Below are positions 27,580 to 33,570 of a DNA stretch of 64,000 nucleotides, in pieces. The notes beneath the pieces are model-generated. The model was not told the origin of the DNA and ran no database searches. It saw nothing but the letters and a program-made list of their open reading frames with translations. Source of the DNA: an uncultured Lachnospiraceae bacterium (GTDB lineage: Bacteria; Bacillota; Clostridia; Lachnospirales; Lachnospiraceae). How positions within the stretch are numbered: the first letter of the stretch is position 1; each line of letters opens with the position of its first letter. The translations under genes and the position numbers were made by a program. The DNA lies in NCBI GenBank assembly GCA_934317005.1, contig CAKREB010000001.1:62001-126000 (forward strand), given 5' to 3'.

Positions 27580-27660
27580 GGAATAGAAAACCCCAGTGTT
27601 CCAGCACTGGGGTTTTTGTTTTGAAGTCAAACTGCATGGACTTCTCATTTCTCTTTGCCT
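27580..27660 (-). ncRNA. antitoxin RNA (RNAII-like) of the type I module
   Basis: Leftward promoter at 27667-27695 gives a start near 27660; the transcript ends at the stem-loop 27587-27617 with TTTTCTATT after it on that strand, about 80 bases. It carries the complements of two 11-base blocks (AACTGCATGGA and TCATTTCTCTT) present at the toxin start. Spacing between the blocks is 5 bases in the toxin mRNA and 4 in this RNA. No frame or ribosome site is present. Confidence 0.75.
27587..27617. terminator. bidirectional terminator shared by toxin and antitoxin
   Basis: AAAACCCCAGTG (27587-27598) / CACTGGGG plus five T (27605-27617), loop of 6. T-rich on both strands. A near-identical copy lies at 63834-63864. 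Confidence 0.85.
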
Positions 27661-27666
27661 ACTGGC

Positions 27667-27695
27667 ATTATAGCATATGCAAAAAGTGGATGCAA
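27667..27695 (-). promoter_or_regulatory. promoter of the antitoxin RNA
   Basis: Leftward TTGCAT (27690-27695), 17-base spacer, TATAAT (27667-27672). Confidence 0.75.
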
Positions 27696-27745
27696 TATAC
27701 AAAAAGCGAATTATGATTCTTTTTTGTTTGTACTGTATTCTATAA

Positions 27746-27982
27746 TTATATACCAAGTTCCTTTCGAAGATCATCTTCGGAGATGTAAGGCTGATATTCT
27801 TCAACACCTCGTTCGTATGCATCGAGTACAGCTGTCTCTCCATCCGTTGGTTCTACTTCTGGAACGTCATCAAGAGAGGTTCTAGGTACACAAGAATGTT
27901 GTATATAATCCCAAAGCATAACAGCAGTATCTTCATCCATAACGGTAATGGCTCCAATCAGTCGTTCTTTTACATTAGACAT
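27746..27982 (-). CDS. Antitoxin of a RelE-type pair
   Basis: 78 residues, MSNVKERLIGAITVMDEDT at the start and an acidic C-terminal half (DVPEVEPTDGE, YISEDDLRKELGI). The start at 27982 follows GGAGGTAACGAT; the upstream in-frame ATG at 28012 would overlap the toxin. It comes 4 bases after the toxin gene, so the order is toxin first, as in higBA. It should bind and neutralise the toxin and repress the promoter, by analogy with the family. Confidence 0.75.
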   Translation of the reverse strand: MSNVKERLIGAITVMDEDTAVMLWDYIQHSCVPRTSLDDVPEVEPTDGETAVLDAYERGVEEYQPYISEDDLRKELGI

Positions 27983-27986
27983 ATCG

Positions 27987-28223
27987 TTACCTCCTTTTAT
28001 ATACCTGACCACGGTTATTTATAGAAATAATATCAATGATAGTTCCGTCTTCATTAAAAATAACACGAAATGTTCCGATACGCAGTCGAAAGCCATTTCG
28101 ACCTTGCAACTTTGAAATATCTCCATGTGGAATTTTTGAAATTGCATCTACAATACGTTGTTGTGTAGGTTTGTCTTGTTTCTTCAAAAATTTTATAGCT
28201 TGTTTTGAATAAACAATCTTCAA
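27987..28223 (-). CDS. RelE/ParE-family toxin
   Basis: 78 residues: MKIVYSKQAIKFLKKQDK, FRLRIGTFRVIFNEDG and a terminal YKRR, the compact RelE fold pattern with basic residues and the GxFRVIF strand. Such toxins cleave mRNA at the ribosome. The start follows GGAGGGAGCG. It precedes its antitoxin on the same strand. Confidence 0.85.
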   Translation of the reverse strand: MKIVYSKQAIKFLKKQDKPTQQRIVDAISKIPHGDISKLQGRNGFRLRIGTFRVIFNEDGTIIDIISINNRGQVYKRR

Positions 28224-28329
28224 ATACGCTCCCTCCTATTCTGTATCTCTCTAGTTTTCATTTACTCCATCAGTGTATCACACTACAAAAGTGCGAACAA
28301 GAAATAAATTTGAGAAATCTTGTCTACAA

Positions 28330-28359
28330 TGCTTGACAGACTAAAGCCAATTAAGTGCA
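28330..28359 (+). promoter_or_regulatory. repeated control element, copy B
   Basis: TGCTTGACAGACTAAAGCC then AATTAAGTGCA, 26 of 30 bases shared with copy A. An AAAGTGC-N2-ACAAGAA block 40-45 bases upstream is shared with copy A as well (27151 and 28287 areas). It precedes the small toxin-like gene at 28395. Confidence 0.6.
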
Positions 28360-28394
28360 AAATAAAGTAAATACAATAGAAAGGGGGCACTGCA

Positions 28395-28469
28395 ATGGTT
28401 ACATGGAGTAACTTGTTTGCCTTTTGCATTTTGCTGCTAACGTTCGCTGATTTCTTAAAAAAGCACTAA
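28395..28469 (+). CDS. Holin-like small toxin peptide, 24 residues
   Basis: MVTWSNLFAFCILLLTFAD then FLKKH: a single hydrophobic helix with a basic tail, typical of the putative holin-like toxin family of Firmicutes type I systems. Ribosome site GAAAGGGGGCACTGC. A terminator follows at 28491-28518. I found no obvious antisense RNA partner; transcription from the convergent hicB gene would pass through the terminator region. Confidence 0.55.
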   Translation: MVTWSNLFAFCILLLTFADFLKKH

Positions 28470-28490
28470 AATGCGAAAACAAATGTATAG

Positions 28491-28518
28491 GAACCGTGAG
28501 AAATCATGGTTCTTTTTT
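28491..28518 (+). terminator. intrinsic terminator after the small toxin
   Basis: GAACCGTGA / TCATGGTTC stem (28491-28512, one mismatch) and six T. Confidence 0.75.
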
Positions 28519-28541
28519 GTTAGTCAAAGCTTCTTTACGAA

Positions 28542-28940
28542 TCACTTTATTTGCAATTTTTGAAGCAATGCCTCCTGGAGCACTTGTGAGAAATTAAGTC
28601 CCATGGAAGAAGCAGCTTCGTTTAACCATTCCGGTATCGTAAGTGTTTTCTTGACAGCTTTGTTATTGTACATCTTTCGATATGCCAGTGTATCACAAGC
28701 TACATAGTTTACAAATTCTTTTTTGGAAAGTGTAAATGCATCAGGAGAAGATGGAACGGGTATTGTTCGACCGTCTTTTTCATATCCATAAAGAACTAGT
28801 GCAAGAGCATCTTCTGCCATTTCTAAACCATCTTCGATAGAGTCTCCGCATGTATGACACCCTTCTAAATCCGGAAAATCAATAGAAAAAGATCCATCCT
28901 CTTCCTGAGTAAAAATTGCAGGATAAGCGTATTTGGCCAT
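28542..28940 (-). CDS. hicB: HicB antitoxin (first HicAB)
   Basis: 132 residues. The N-terminal half is the degenerate RNase-H-like HicB fold (YPAIFTQEEDGSFSIDFPDL then EGCHTCGDSIEDGLEMAEDAL) and the C-terminal part is a ribbon-helix-helix DNA-binding segment (KKTLTIPEWLNEAASSMGLN). It neutralises HicA and represses the operon. Downstream of hicA with a 38-base gap; start behind AAAGGAGTTTTACT. Confidence 0.92.
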   Translation of the reverse strand: MAKYAYPAIFTQEEDGSFSIDFPDLEGCHTCGDSIEDGLEMAEDALALVLYGYEKDGRTIPVPSSPDAFTLSKKEFVNYVACDTLAYRKMYNNKAVKKTLTIPEWLNEAASSMGLNFSQVLQEALLQKLQIK

Positions 28941-28978
28941 AGTAAAACTCCTTTCATATATAAAATGAAGAGTTGGGG

Positions 28979-29161
28979 CTATCTAAGCCCCGCATCTTTC
29001 AGTATGTTATTAAGCGTTCCTACCGGAATCTCTGCTTTGTGCCTTGGAACAGTAAACTGTTTTTCTGTTACCGGACTGTACCAAATGTCATGACGACTTC
29101 CGTTTCTAAGCAATTCACAGTTACTTTTCTTTAGCATTTTTAATAATTCCTGTGTTTTCAT
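28979..29161 (-). CDS. hicA: HicA mRNA interferase toxin (first HicAB)
   Basis: 60 residues with the HicA pattern: ELLKMLKKSNCELLRNGSRH DIWYSP, where the GSRHD histidine is the catalytic residue, and FTVPRHKAEIPVGTLNNILK. It is a double-stranded RNA-binding-fold RNase that degrades mRNA. First gene of the operon, ribosome site GAAAGGAGGAAC, with a strong operator-bearing promoter just upstream. Confidence 0.92.
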   Translation of the reverse strand: MKTQELLKMLKKSNCELLRNGSRHDIWYSPVTEKQFTVPRHKAEIPVGTLNNILKDAGLR

Positions 29162-29183
29162 TGTTCCTCCTTTCTATGATATT

Positions 29184-29233
29184 ATTATAACACGTATAAA
29201 TACGTATGTCAATAAGGGATATGTATTTATACG
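29184..29233 (-). promoter_or_regulatory. hicAB promoter and operator
   Basis: Leftward TTGACA (29207-29212), 17 bases, TATAAT (29184-29189). Perfect 11-bp inverted arms CGTATAAATAC (29193-29203) and GTATTTATACG (29223-29233) flank the -35 box, suiting autorepression by HicB. Confidence 0.8.
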
Positions 29234-29266
29234 TATAAAAAAGAAAATTAAAAAGTTTTGTGGAAA

Positions 29267-29296
29267 CGCTTGACAGACTTTACCTAATTAAGTGCA
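29267..29296 (+). promoter_or_regulatory. repeated control element, copy C
   Basis: The same 30 bases as copy A (CGCTTGACAGACTTTACC then TAATTAAGTGCA). It lies 35 bases before the 18-codon frame at 29332. Confidence 0.6.
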
Positions 29297-29331
29297 TCAT
29301 ATTTTTAGAAGCTAAAGAGGAGGTCAAGATA

Positions 29332-29388
29332 ATGCCAAAAGAAAAAATGTGGCGGATTGATCGGAGTCGGATTCCGACACCGAAATAA
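29332..29388 (+). CDS. Very short frame, 18 residues
   Basis: MPKEKMWRIDRSRIPTPK with a strong GAGGAGGTCAAGATA site and a copy-C control element upstream. The second half is formed by a degenerate copy of the dispersed GTCGG/CCGAC palindrome. It may be a leader or small peptide; support is the ribosome site only. Confidence 0.35.
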   Translation: MPKEKMWRIDRSRIPTPK

Positions 29389-29473
29389 AACGAAGCAAAG
29401 CATAGAAAAAAATGATCAAGCAACAGCAAAGAGATAATTTATTTACGTTACGGAAATTAGAGGGTGCAAAAAG

Positions 29474-29599
29474 ATGAAAAGGAAATACATATATCATACC
29501 AACCGAAGAGTATATGCAATATACTACAGAAGTAATGGAACACTATACTATAATCTAAACTTTAAGTGGACATTAGGACAGGTTATCGTAAAAAAATAA
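29474..29599 (+). CDS. Small basic phage protein, 41 residues
   Basis: MKRKYIYHTNRRVYAIYYRS and then SNGTLYYNLNFKWTLGQV-type sequence, rich in Tyr, Lys and Arg. Ribosome site is moderate (AGAGGGTGCAAAAAG). It ends in the arm of a terminator shared with the convergent repressor gene. Function unknown. Confidence 0.5.
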   Translation: MKRKYIYHTNRRVYAIYYRSNGTLYYNLNFKWTLGQVIVKK

Positions 29600-29660
29600 A
29601 GCGACATTGCTGGATGTCCGTTATAGAGGGACTATCCAGCATCGCTTTGATTGTTTTTTT
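29598..29660. terminator. bidirectional terminator between the small gene and the XRE gene
   Basis: Arms AAAGCGA-cat-TGCTGGAT (29598-29615) and ATCCAGCA-TCGCTTT (29634-29648), then a T-run to 29660. The right arm is the last coding part of the leftward XRE gene. Confidence 0.75.
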
Positions 29661-30108
29661 CAACAGGCGGGAAGAGTCGTTCTAATTCTTCCGGTGTGTC
29701 CGGAATGTCATCATATAACGATGTGTCATCGGGAGCAATGACAGATGTGTATTTTTCAAGCATTGTATGCAGAGCTTTCCAGTCAGCTTCATCGAAGAGT
29801 GCAAATGTTTTGAAAATGTTTTTGGCAAATTCATTTTCACCCTTCATGATACGATCAATCAATGCGCTGTATTCTGCACTGTCATTGGCATACATATCTC
29901 CAATACCATTTAGCAGCCATTCTTCGCTGATATTAAATTCACTGCATATCAATTTGTATAATGACAATTTCTGGTCTGGCTTTGAAAGTCGGTTGTTCTC
30001 AATATTATTGATAACATCACGATTAACGCCCAGCCGTTCACCAAAAGCAGTCTGCGACATTTTCAAAGTATCTTTTCTTAAAAATCTAATGCGTTCGTAG
30101 ACTTCCAT
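29632..30108 (-). CDS. XRE-family regulator (second switch)
   Basis: 158 residues with an N-terminal helix-turn-helix (RKDTLKMSQTAFGERLGVNR, DVINNIENNRLSKPD), then SEEWLLNGIGDMY, a segment common to phage repressors, and an acidic C-terminal tail. It is divergent from the early operon that begins at 30306, with back-to-back promoters between, so it likely acts as a Cro/CI-like switch protein separate from the ImmR locus. Confidence 0.85.
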   Translation of the reverse strand: MEVYERIRFLRKDTLKMSQTAFGERLGVNRDVINNIENNRLSKPDQKLSLYKLICSEFNISEEWLLNGIGDMYANDSAEYSALIDRIMKGENEFAKNIFKTFALFDEADWKALHTMLEKYTSVIAPDDTSLYDDIPDTPEELERLFPPVEKNNQSDAG

Positions 30109-30144
30109 TGAGTAGATACCCCCTTTCTTTTATCTTATGAATTC

Positions 30145-30173
30145 ACTATACAACAACAAAGTGAGTGAGTCAA
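30145..30173 (-). promoter_or_regulatory. leftward promoter of the XRE gene
   Basis: TTGACT (30168-30173), 17 bases, TATAGT (30145-30150). CACT/AGTG half-sites overlap it. Confidence 0.7.
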
Positions 30174-30205
30174 CACAAAAATAATATAAAAATTGCAAAA
30201 TAGAG

Positions 30206-30234
30206 TTGACATACTCAAAAATATGGTATATAGT
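30206..30234 (+). promoter_or_regulatory. rightward early promoter
   Basis: TTGACA (30206-30211), 17 bases, TATAGT (30229-30234). The two divergent -10 boxes share TATAGTGA and lie about 80 bases apart, likely under the same regulator. Confidence 0.75.
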
Positions 30235-30305
30235 GAGCGTACAGGCACAATACAAATGCTTGTAAATGAGTTAAAAACACAACAAAAGAACGGAGGTGGC
30301 AACAA

Positions 30306-30719
30306 TTGGCTTCAGCTTCAATATCAATACACCGTCAGGCAGATGACGGTGAAAGTACAGAAATTTTGAGAATGACACAGGAAGAATATGACCAGATAAT
30401 TTCATGCTACGGAACAGGGAAACGTTTTGAATATAAGATGGTTGACTATGATGAGGATTTTGAAAGAGCGCAGGCAGCAGTTCTTCCGAATGAAGAACTG
30501 AGAGAAGAGAACTTCAATAGAGTGAATACAGGTGGTTTCGAACAAACAGTGGTTCTTTTAAACCGTTGGTCAGAAATGGCAATGAGTGAAATGTTCAAAG
30601 AAAGAAACTTTCGCATTGAAATCAACTACAATGCGAAAGATAAAAAATCCACATTTGCAATATACACACCTATGGCAAGCGCACAAGATGACAACGAGCA
30701 GGAATATTCAGAGCGCTGA
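30306..30719 (+). CDS. Early phage protein, 137 residues
   Basis: TTG start at 30306 supported by GGAGGTGGCAACAA directly upstream. Sequence opens MASASISIHRQADDGES and has a charged middle (EEYDQIISCYGTGKRFEYK). Nothing catalytic is visible and I do not recognise the family. First gene of the rightward early operon; its last 50 bases overlap the convergent small gene at 30670. Confidence 0.65.
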   Translation: MASASISIHRQADDGESTEILRMTQEEYDQIISCYGTGKRFEYKMVDYDEDFERAQAAVLPNEELREENFNRVNTGGFEQTVVLLNRWSEMAMSEMFKERNFRIEINYNAKDKKSTFAIYTPMASAQDDNEQEYSER

Positions 30720-30882
30720 TATCAAAATTTTTATCAAAAAAGAAGTCAGCGGATTGGAAATCCGGTCTCATGTGAATACCAGTATATGAATGTTTGTCAA
30801 TAAGTTTCATTAAAGTTCTTTTTTCATCAAGTGAAAGCGGTGAAAAATCAATTTCATAGTGGTATAAAACGCATGAAGCCAT
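30670..30882 (-). CDS. Small protein, 70 residues, opposite strand
   Basis: MASCVLYHYEIDFSPLSLDE onward, then GIHMRPDFQSADFFFDKNFD. Start at 30882 follows GGGGTGTTTTT. Convergent with and overlapping the end of the 30306 gene. It looks like a genuine phage protein by composition but the family is not recognised. A stem (GGATTG-CAGCC / GGCTG-CAATCC) lies just upstream at 30902-30932. Confidence 0.5.
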   Translation of the reverse strand: MASCVLYHYEIDFSPLSLDEKRTLMKLIDKHSYTGIHMRPDFQSADFFFDKNFDISALNIPARCHLVRLP

Positions 30883-30976
30883 AAAAACACCCCATTTGCT
30901 ATGGATTGCCAGCCCTGCACTGGCTGACAATCCAATTATAGCAGAGGATCACAGCACAGGAAAGGAGAAAGTGACT

Positions 30977-31132
30977 ATGGCAGAAATGAAAGATAGAAAA
31001 AAAGAGATGATCGAGAAGTCGGCAAGACGGTTTCAGAAGCTAAATGAAGATAACAAAATGTTTATCTTAGGTTACATGATGGGAATTGAACAGGAAAGAC
31101 AGAGAAAAACATCAAGAGTTCAAAGAGCATAG
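30977..31132 (+). CDS. Small helical phage protein, 51 residues
   Basis: MAEMKDRKKEMIEKSARRF and then NKMFILGYMMGIEQERQRK. Start follows GGAGAAAGTGACT. Charged and helical, similar in its C-terminal GIEQERQ part to many short phage proteins next to XRE genes. It is followed 1 base later by a dispersed palindrome inside a 68-bp direct repeat. Confidence 0.6.
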   Translation: MAEMKDRKKEMIEKSARRFQKLNEDNKMFILGYMMGIEQERQRKTSRVQRA

Positions 31133-31193
31133 AGGTGTCGGATTCCGACACCGTACCGGGAGAATATTACTTGCTGGGCTAACGGCATGACGG
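31126..31193. repeat. 68-bp direct repeat, copy 1 (with palindrome)
   Basis: Nearly identical to 32051-32118: AGCATAG, then the 19-bp palindrome GGTGTCGG-ATT-CCGACACC (31134-31152), then GTACCGGGAGAATA-N-TACTTGCTGGGCTA and CGGCATGACGG. Confidence 0.85.
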
Positions 31194-31213
31194 AAAAGAA
31201 AGGAAGTGAACTT

Positions 31214-31417
31214 ATGAAAACTACAGAAACGATTGAAAAGAATATGAAAAGATATGTAACAAAGACGCAAAAAATGCAGATTAAGATTTTATATTTAAAA
31301 AATCTTATCGAATGCATGGCATTTTCGTCTGGAGCTATCCTGTTTGTTGTATTTTATATCGCACTAATTATTTTAGCGATATATGGCGGAATAAAGCTAA
31401 TTGATGTTTTGAAATAA
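31214..31417 (+). CDS. Small single-pass membrane protein, 67 residues
   Basis: Start at 31214 follows GAAAGGAAGTGAACTT; the in-frame ATG at 31187 lies in the repeat and lacks a site. A charged N-terminus (MKTTETIEKNMKRYVTKTQK) is followed by one long hydrophobic stretch (FSSGAILFVVFYIALIILAI). Convergent with, and overlapping by 21 bases, the anchored protein at 31397. Function unknown. Confidence 0.55.
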   Translation: MKTTETIEKNMKRYVTKTQKMQIKILYLKNLIECMAFSSGAILFVVFYIALIILAIYGGIKLIDVLK

Positions 31418-31783
31418 TTGGATTTGAGTTTCCAATTTTCTTAATAAATCATAAACTTCATCAAAATCGCCTTCGGAAAGTCTATATTCAATCTTTTCGA
31501 GTATATCGCTATGAATGAAATCTGCATATGTCATCATAATGGCATCGCATCGTCTAAATTCATATGCGGCTATTTCATCCTGATTTTTTTCAAGTTCAAA
31601 AATCGAATTTACATATTCAATGTAATGCTGATGAAATATTTCATATTGGCGCATTCTATAAGCGTGGTCAAGCTCTAACTTTTTAACCCTAATTAGAGCG
31701 TCATTTGACTTTTTATTAGAATACATGGTAGGCACAGCAACACTGATTGCTGTTATTAAGGCAATTAATACTGATGTATGCAT
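31397..31783 (-). CDS. Membrane-anchored coiled protein, 128 residues
   Basis: An N-terminal hydrophobic helix (VLIALITAISVAVPTMYS) is followed by a helical cytosolic domain (LELDHAYRMRQYEIFHQHYI and EYVNSIFELEKNQDEIAAYE). Ribosome site AAAGGATATAATC. Anchored proteins like this occur among phage morons; its strand, opposite to the early operon, suits expression in the lysogen. Not recognised. Confidence 0.6.
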   Translation of the reverse strand: MHTSVLIALITAISVAVPTMYSNKKSNDALIRVKKLELDHAYRMRQYEIFHQHYIEYVNSIFELEKNQDEIAAYEFRRCDAIMMTYADFIHSDILEKIEYRLSEGDFDEVYDLLRKLETQIQLFQNIN

Positions 31784-31885
31784 GATTATATCCTTTCATT
31801 GGTATTAAACTATTTTGAACTGATGTATGAAAAGTATATTTAAATCTATGTATAGTGTCAAGAAATATAGAAAGGAAGTGATCCC

Positions 31886-32017
31886 ATGAAAAAGAAGGTA
31901 TCAGACGAGCAGATTAAAAGAACATTAGACGCACTGGAAAAAAGCAATAGAAGTTGGCACACCGTTCCAGCTGGGAAGATTATGTGGCATTGGCGAAGAA
32001 ATCGCCAGAGTGCATGA
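31886..32017 (+). pseudogene. small early gene, probably frameshifted
   Basis: Starts well (GGAAGTGATCCC then MKKKVSDEQIKRTLDALEKS) but stops after 43 codons. In another frame the sequence continues as GIGEEIARVHEEEVVHKMQ up to a stop at 32057, directly before the palindrome, just as the 30977 gene ends before its copy. A single indel near 31970 would join the halves into one protein of about 57 residues. Confidence 0.4.
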
Positions 32018-32050
32018 AGAGGAAGTAGTACATAAGATGCAGACACAGGG

Positions 32051-32118
32051 AGCATAGCGGTGTCGGATTCCGACACCGTACCGGGAGAATAGTACTTGCT
32101 GGGCTATCGGCATGACGG
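32051..32118. repeat. 68-bp direct repeat, copy 2 (with palindrome)
   Basis: See 31126-31193. The palindrome is at 32059-32077. Both copies begin inside the stop codon region of a small gene. Confidence 0.85.
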
Positions 32119-32242
32119 GTGACATATATACTCCCATCTACAAACCCTCGCACAGTGTTAAAGCTGTGCGAGGGACTGATAAAAGAGAGATATCGGACAA
32201 ACAGAAGAACATATCCTATTAAAAAGGGAGGGGTGTGCGACT

Positions 32243-32479
32243 ATGGAAAAAAAGAAGCCAACGTTTAGATATTTTATCACCGACGGAAAAACATCTATTA
32301 ATATAGATGATCTCCCAGAGGAGACAGTAGATAAGTACCGAAAAGCTGTGCCGGAAAAACTGGCAGATGCTCTGATGCATCAACTTGGATATGAAAGAGT
32401 GCCCGAAGAAGAAGCAAAGAATATTACGGATGCAGTACCGATCGAAGAACTGCTAAAGAGAAAAAGAACGACAGCTTGA
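32243..32479 (+). CDS. Early phage protein, 78 residues
   Basis: MEKKKPTFRYFITDGKTSIN then DDLPEETVDKYRKAVPEKLAD. Strong site AAAAAGGGAGGGGTGTG. Small, charged, with no recognised domain. Part of the rightward run of small genes ahead of the partition operon. Confidence 0.65.
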   Translation: MEKKKPTFRYFITDGKTSINIDDLPEETVDKYRKAVPEKLADALMHQLGYERVPEEEAKNITDAVPIEELLKRKRTTA

Positions 32480-32560
32480 TAAATGTATTGGAAAAATCGG
32501 ATGCTGAAAGTGATATGAAGACAAAAGTTAGTGTTTATGTATCTAAAAAGGAGCGGAACA

Positions 32561-32956
32561 ATGAAGCAGACAAAAAATATTGCTGTGAAAACAAGGGCTT
32601 TAGCAGAGATGTTTCGGTGTAATGAGATGTTACTAGATGTATTGGAAAGGACAGATGTTGATAAGCCATTCCAGATTGTTTTGGATTACGATCCAAAACA
32701 ATCCGATGCGACAGTAAAAAAATATTATTTTACAACTCAAAAAGAAAAAATGATGGAACCAGTGAAAAGTATAGCACTTCAAACGGAAATACTGGCATAC
32801 GCATTGCAAAGTAACAAGATACTGTTTGATATGTTGAAGTTGTCAGACGTTGATGAGCTGTTCCAGATTGTTTTAGATTACGATCCGGAACAACTGAATG
32901 CAACAATAAAAAAATACTATCCTATGGAAGAGGTGGAAAATGATAAAAGAGAGTAA
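32561..32956 (+). CDS. Protein made of two tandem repeats, 131 residues
   Basis: Start at 32561 follows GGAGCGGAAC; the in-frame ATG at 32531 has no site. The protein is an internal duplication: the unit with IAVKTRALAEMFRCNEMLLD, PFQIVLDYDPKQSDATVKKY recurs as IALQTEILAYALQSNKILFD, LFQIVLDYDPEQLNATIKKY. Each unit is about 57 residues with helix then strand character. Function unknown. It overlaps the next gene by 17 bases. Confidence 0.7.
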   Translation: MKQTKNIAVKTRALAEMFRCNEMLLDVLERTDVDKPFQIVLDYDPKQSDATVKKYYFTTQKEKMMEPVKSIALQTEILAYALQSNKILFDMLKLSDVDELFQIVLDYDPEQLNATIKKYYPMEEVENDKRE

Positions 32957-33161
32957 TTCTTCGTTGATTACATCACGACAAATCAATGTTTTGCAGGAAA
33001 TGAAAGCAAATTATTCTGAAAAGTTATGCAAGCGTATCAAGGATGATGAAATAAATACGTTTGATGTGATTGATGAAATAAAAGCCTTGTATATGTTACA
33101 TAAGATGGGGAAAGATGAATTGTCTTTTGTGGCAAAAATCAGGAGAAAACGGCGATGCTGA
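32940..33161 (+). CDS. Small phage protein, 73 residues
   Basis: MIKESNSSLITSRQINVLQE then LCKRIKDDEINTFDVIDEIK and a basic end (KIRRKRRC). Site GGAAGAGGTGGAAA in the previous gene. Helical, possibly nucleic-acid binding, not recognised. A leftward frame over the same bases has a good ribosome site at 33252-33260 but fits less well. Confidence 0.6.
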   Translation: MIKESNSSLITSRQINVLQEMKANYSEKLCKRIKDDEINTFDVIDEIKALYMLHKMGKDELSFVAKIRRKRRC

Positions 33162-33164
33162 GCT

Positions 33165-33520
33165 ACCGGCAATACGGGCAGAAGCTCTTTTTTATAGTTG
33201 TGTCCATGTATGGTGTCAAAGCCATGCATGGGAATGGTCATGATTTGTTTGACCTCCTTAGAGCCGTTCTGTGGTGTCAAAGCTACAGGACGGATTAGGC
33301 TGAGCGTATGCAGCCAATAGCGCAATAGTGAGTGTTGTGCAATCTTTACCCACGACATACGCAGCTTACTGCGAGCTAAGAGCAGTTTAACGGCGCATCC
33401 CGCCCGGTCTATTTGGATCTCAGCTGGGCGGGATATTAAAAAGATAAGAAATCTCTGAAACAAAAAAGGCGGAACGCTGCACACGTTCCGCCGGATGTCC
33501 AAATAAATGGACAAGATGGT
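33165..33520 (+). ncRNA. structured non-coding region upstream of parA
   Basis: About 355 bases without a convincing gene, richer in G+C than its neighbours. Two stem-loops have different stems but the same 8-base loop TGTCAAAG: 33204-33231 (CCATGTATGG / CCATGCATGG) and 33264-33293 (CCGTTCTGTGG / CTACAGGACGG). All mismatches are G-U pairs in the + strand RNA and would be A-C on the other strand, which points to a + strand RNA. Further stems are ATCCCGCCC / GGGCGGGAT (33397-33434) and GGCGGAACG / CGTTCCGCC (33468-33492). No promoter was assigned. Confidence 0.5.
33462..33492 (-). terminator. leftward intrinsic terminator
   Basis: On the - strand the 9-bp stem GGCGGAACG / CGTTCCGCC is followed by six T. 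No leftward gene was recognised to its right, so it may end antisense transcription from the parA side. Confidence 0.5.
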
Positions 33521-33570
33521 TATTTGAGTATACTATCATGTTTTTATTTGTTCGTCAAATCGGAGGTTTT

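Larger units (their letters stand above)
31784..32242. other. 459-base stretch with decayed frame, repeat and hairpin
   Basis: Contains the frameshifted small gene at 31886, the second 68-bp repeat, and a perfect 11-bp stem CCCTCGCACAG (32145-32155) / CTGTGCGAGGG (32164-32174) with an 8-base loop but no U-run, perhaps a processing or regulatory hairpin ahead of 32243. Confidence 0.55.

Noticed and set aside
29651..30100. Rightward 149-codon frame
   Set aside because: Antisense shadow of the XRE regulator gene; Ser-rich shadow composition.
33011..33514. Leftward 167-codon frame over the structured region, with a good ribosome site at 33252-33260
   Set aside because: It covers the stem-loops and the antisense of the 32940 gene; spacing from that site to the ATG is long and G-U pairs support a + strand RNA instead. 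Not fully excluded.
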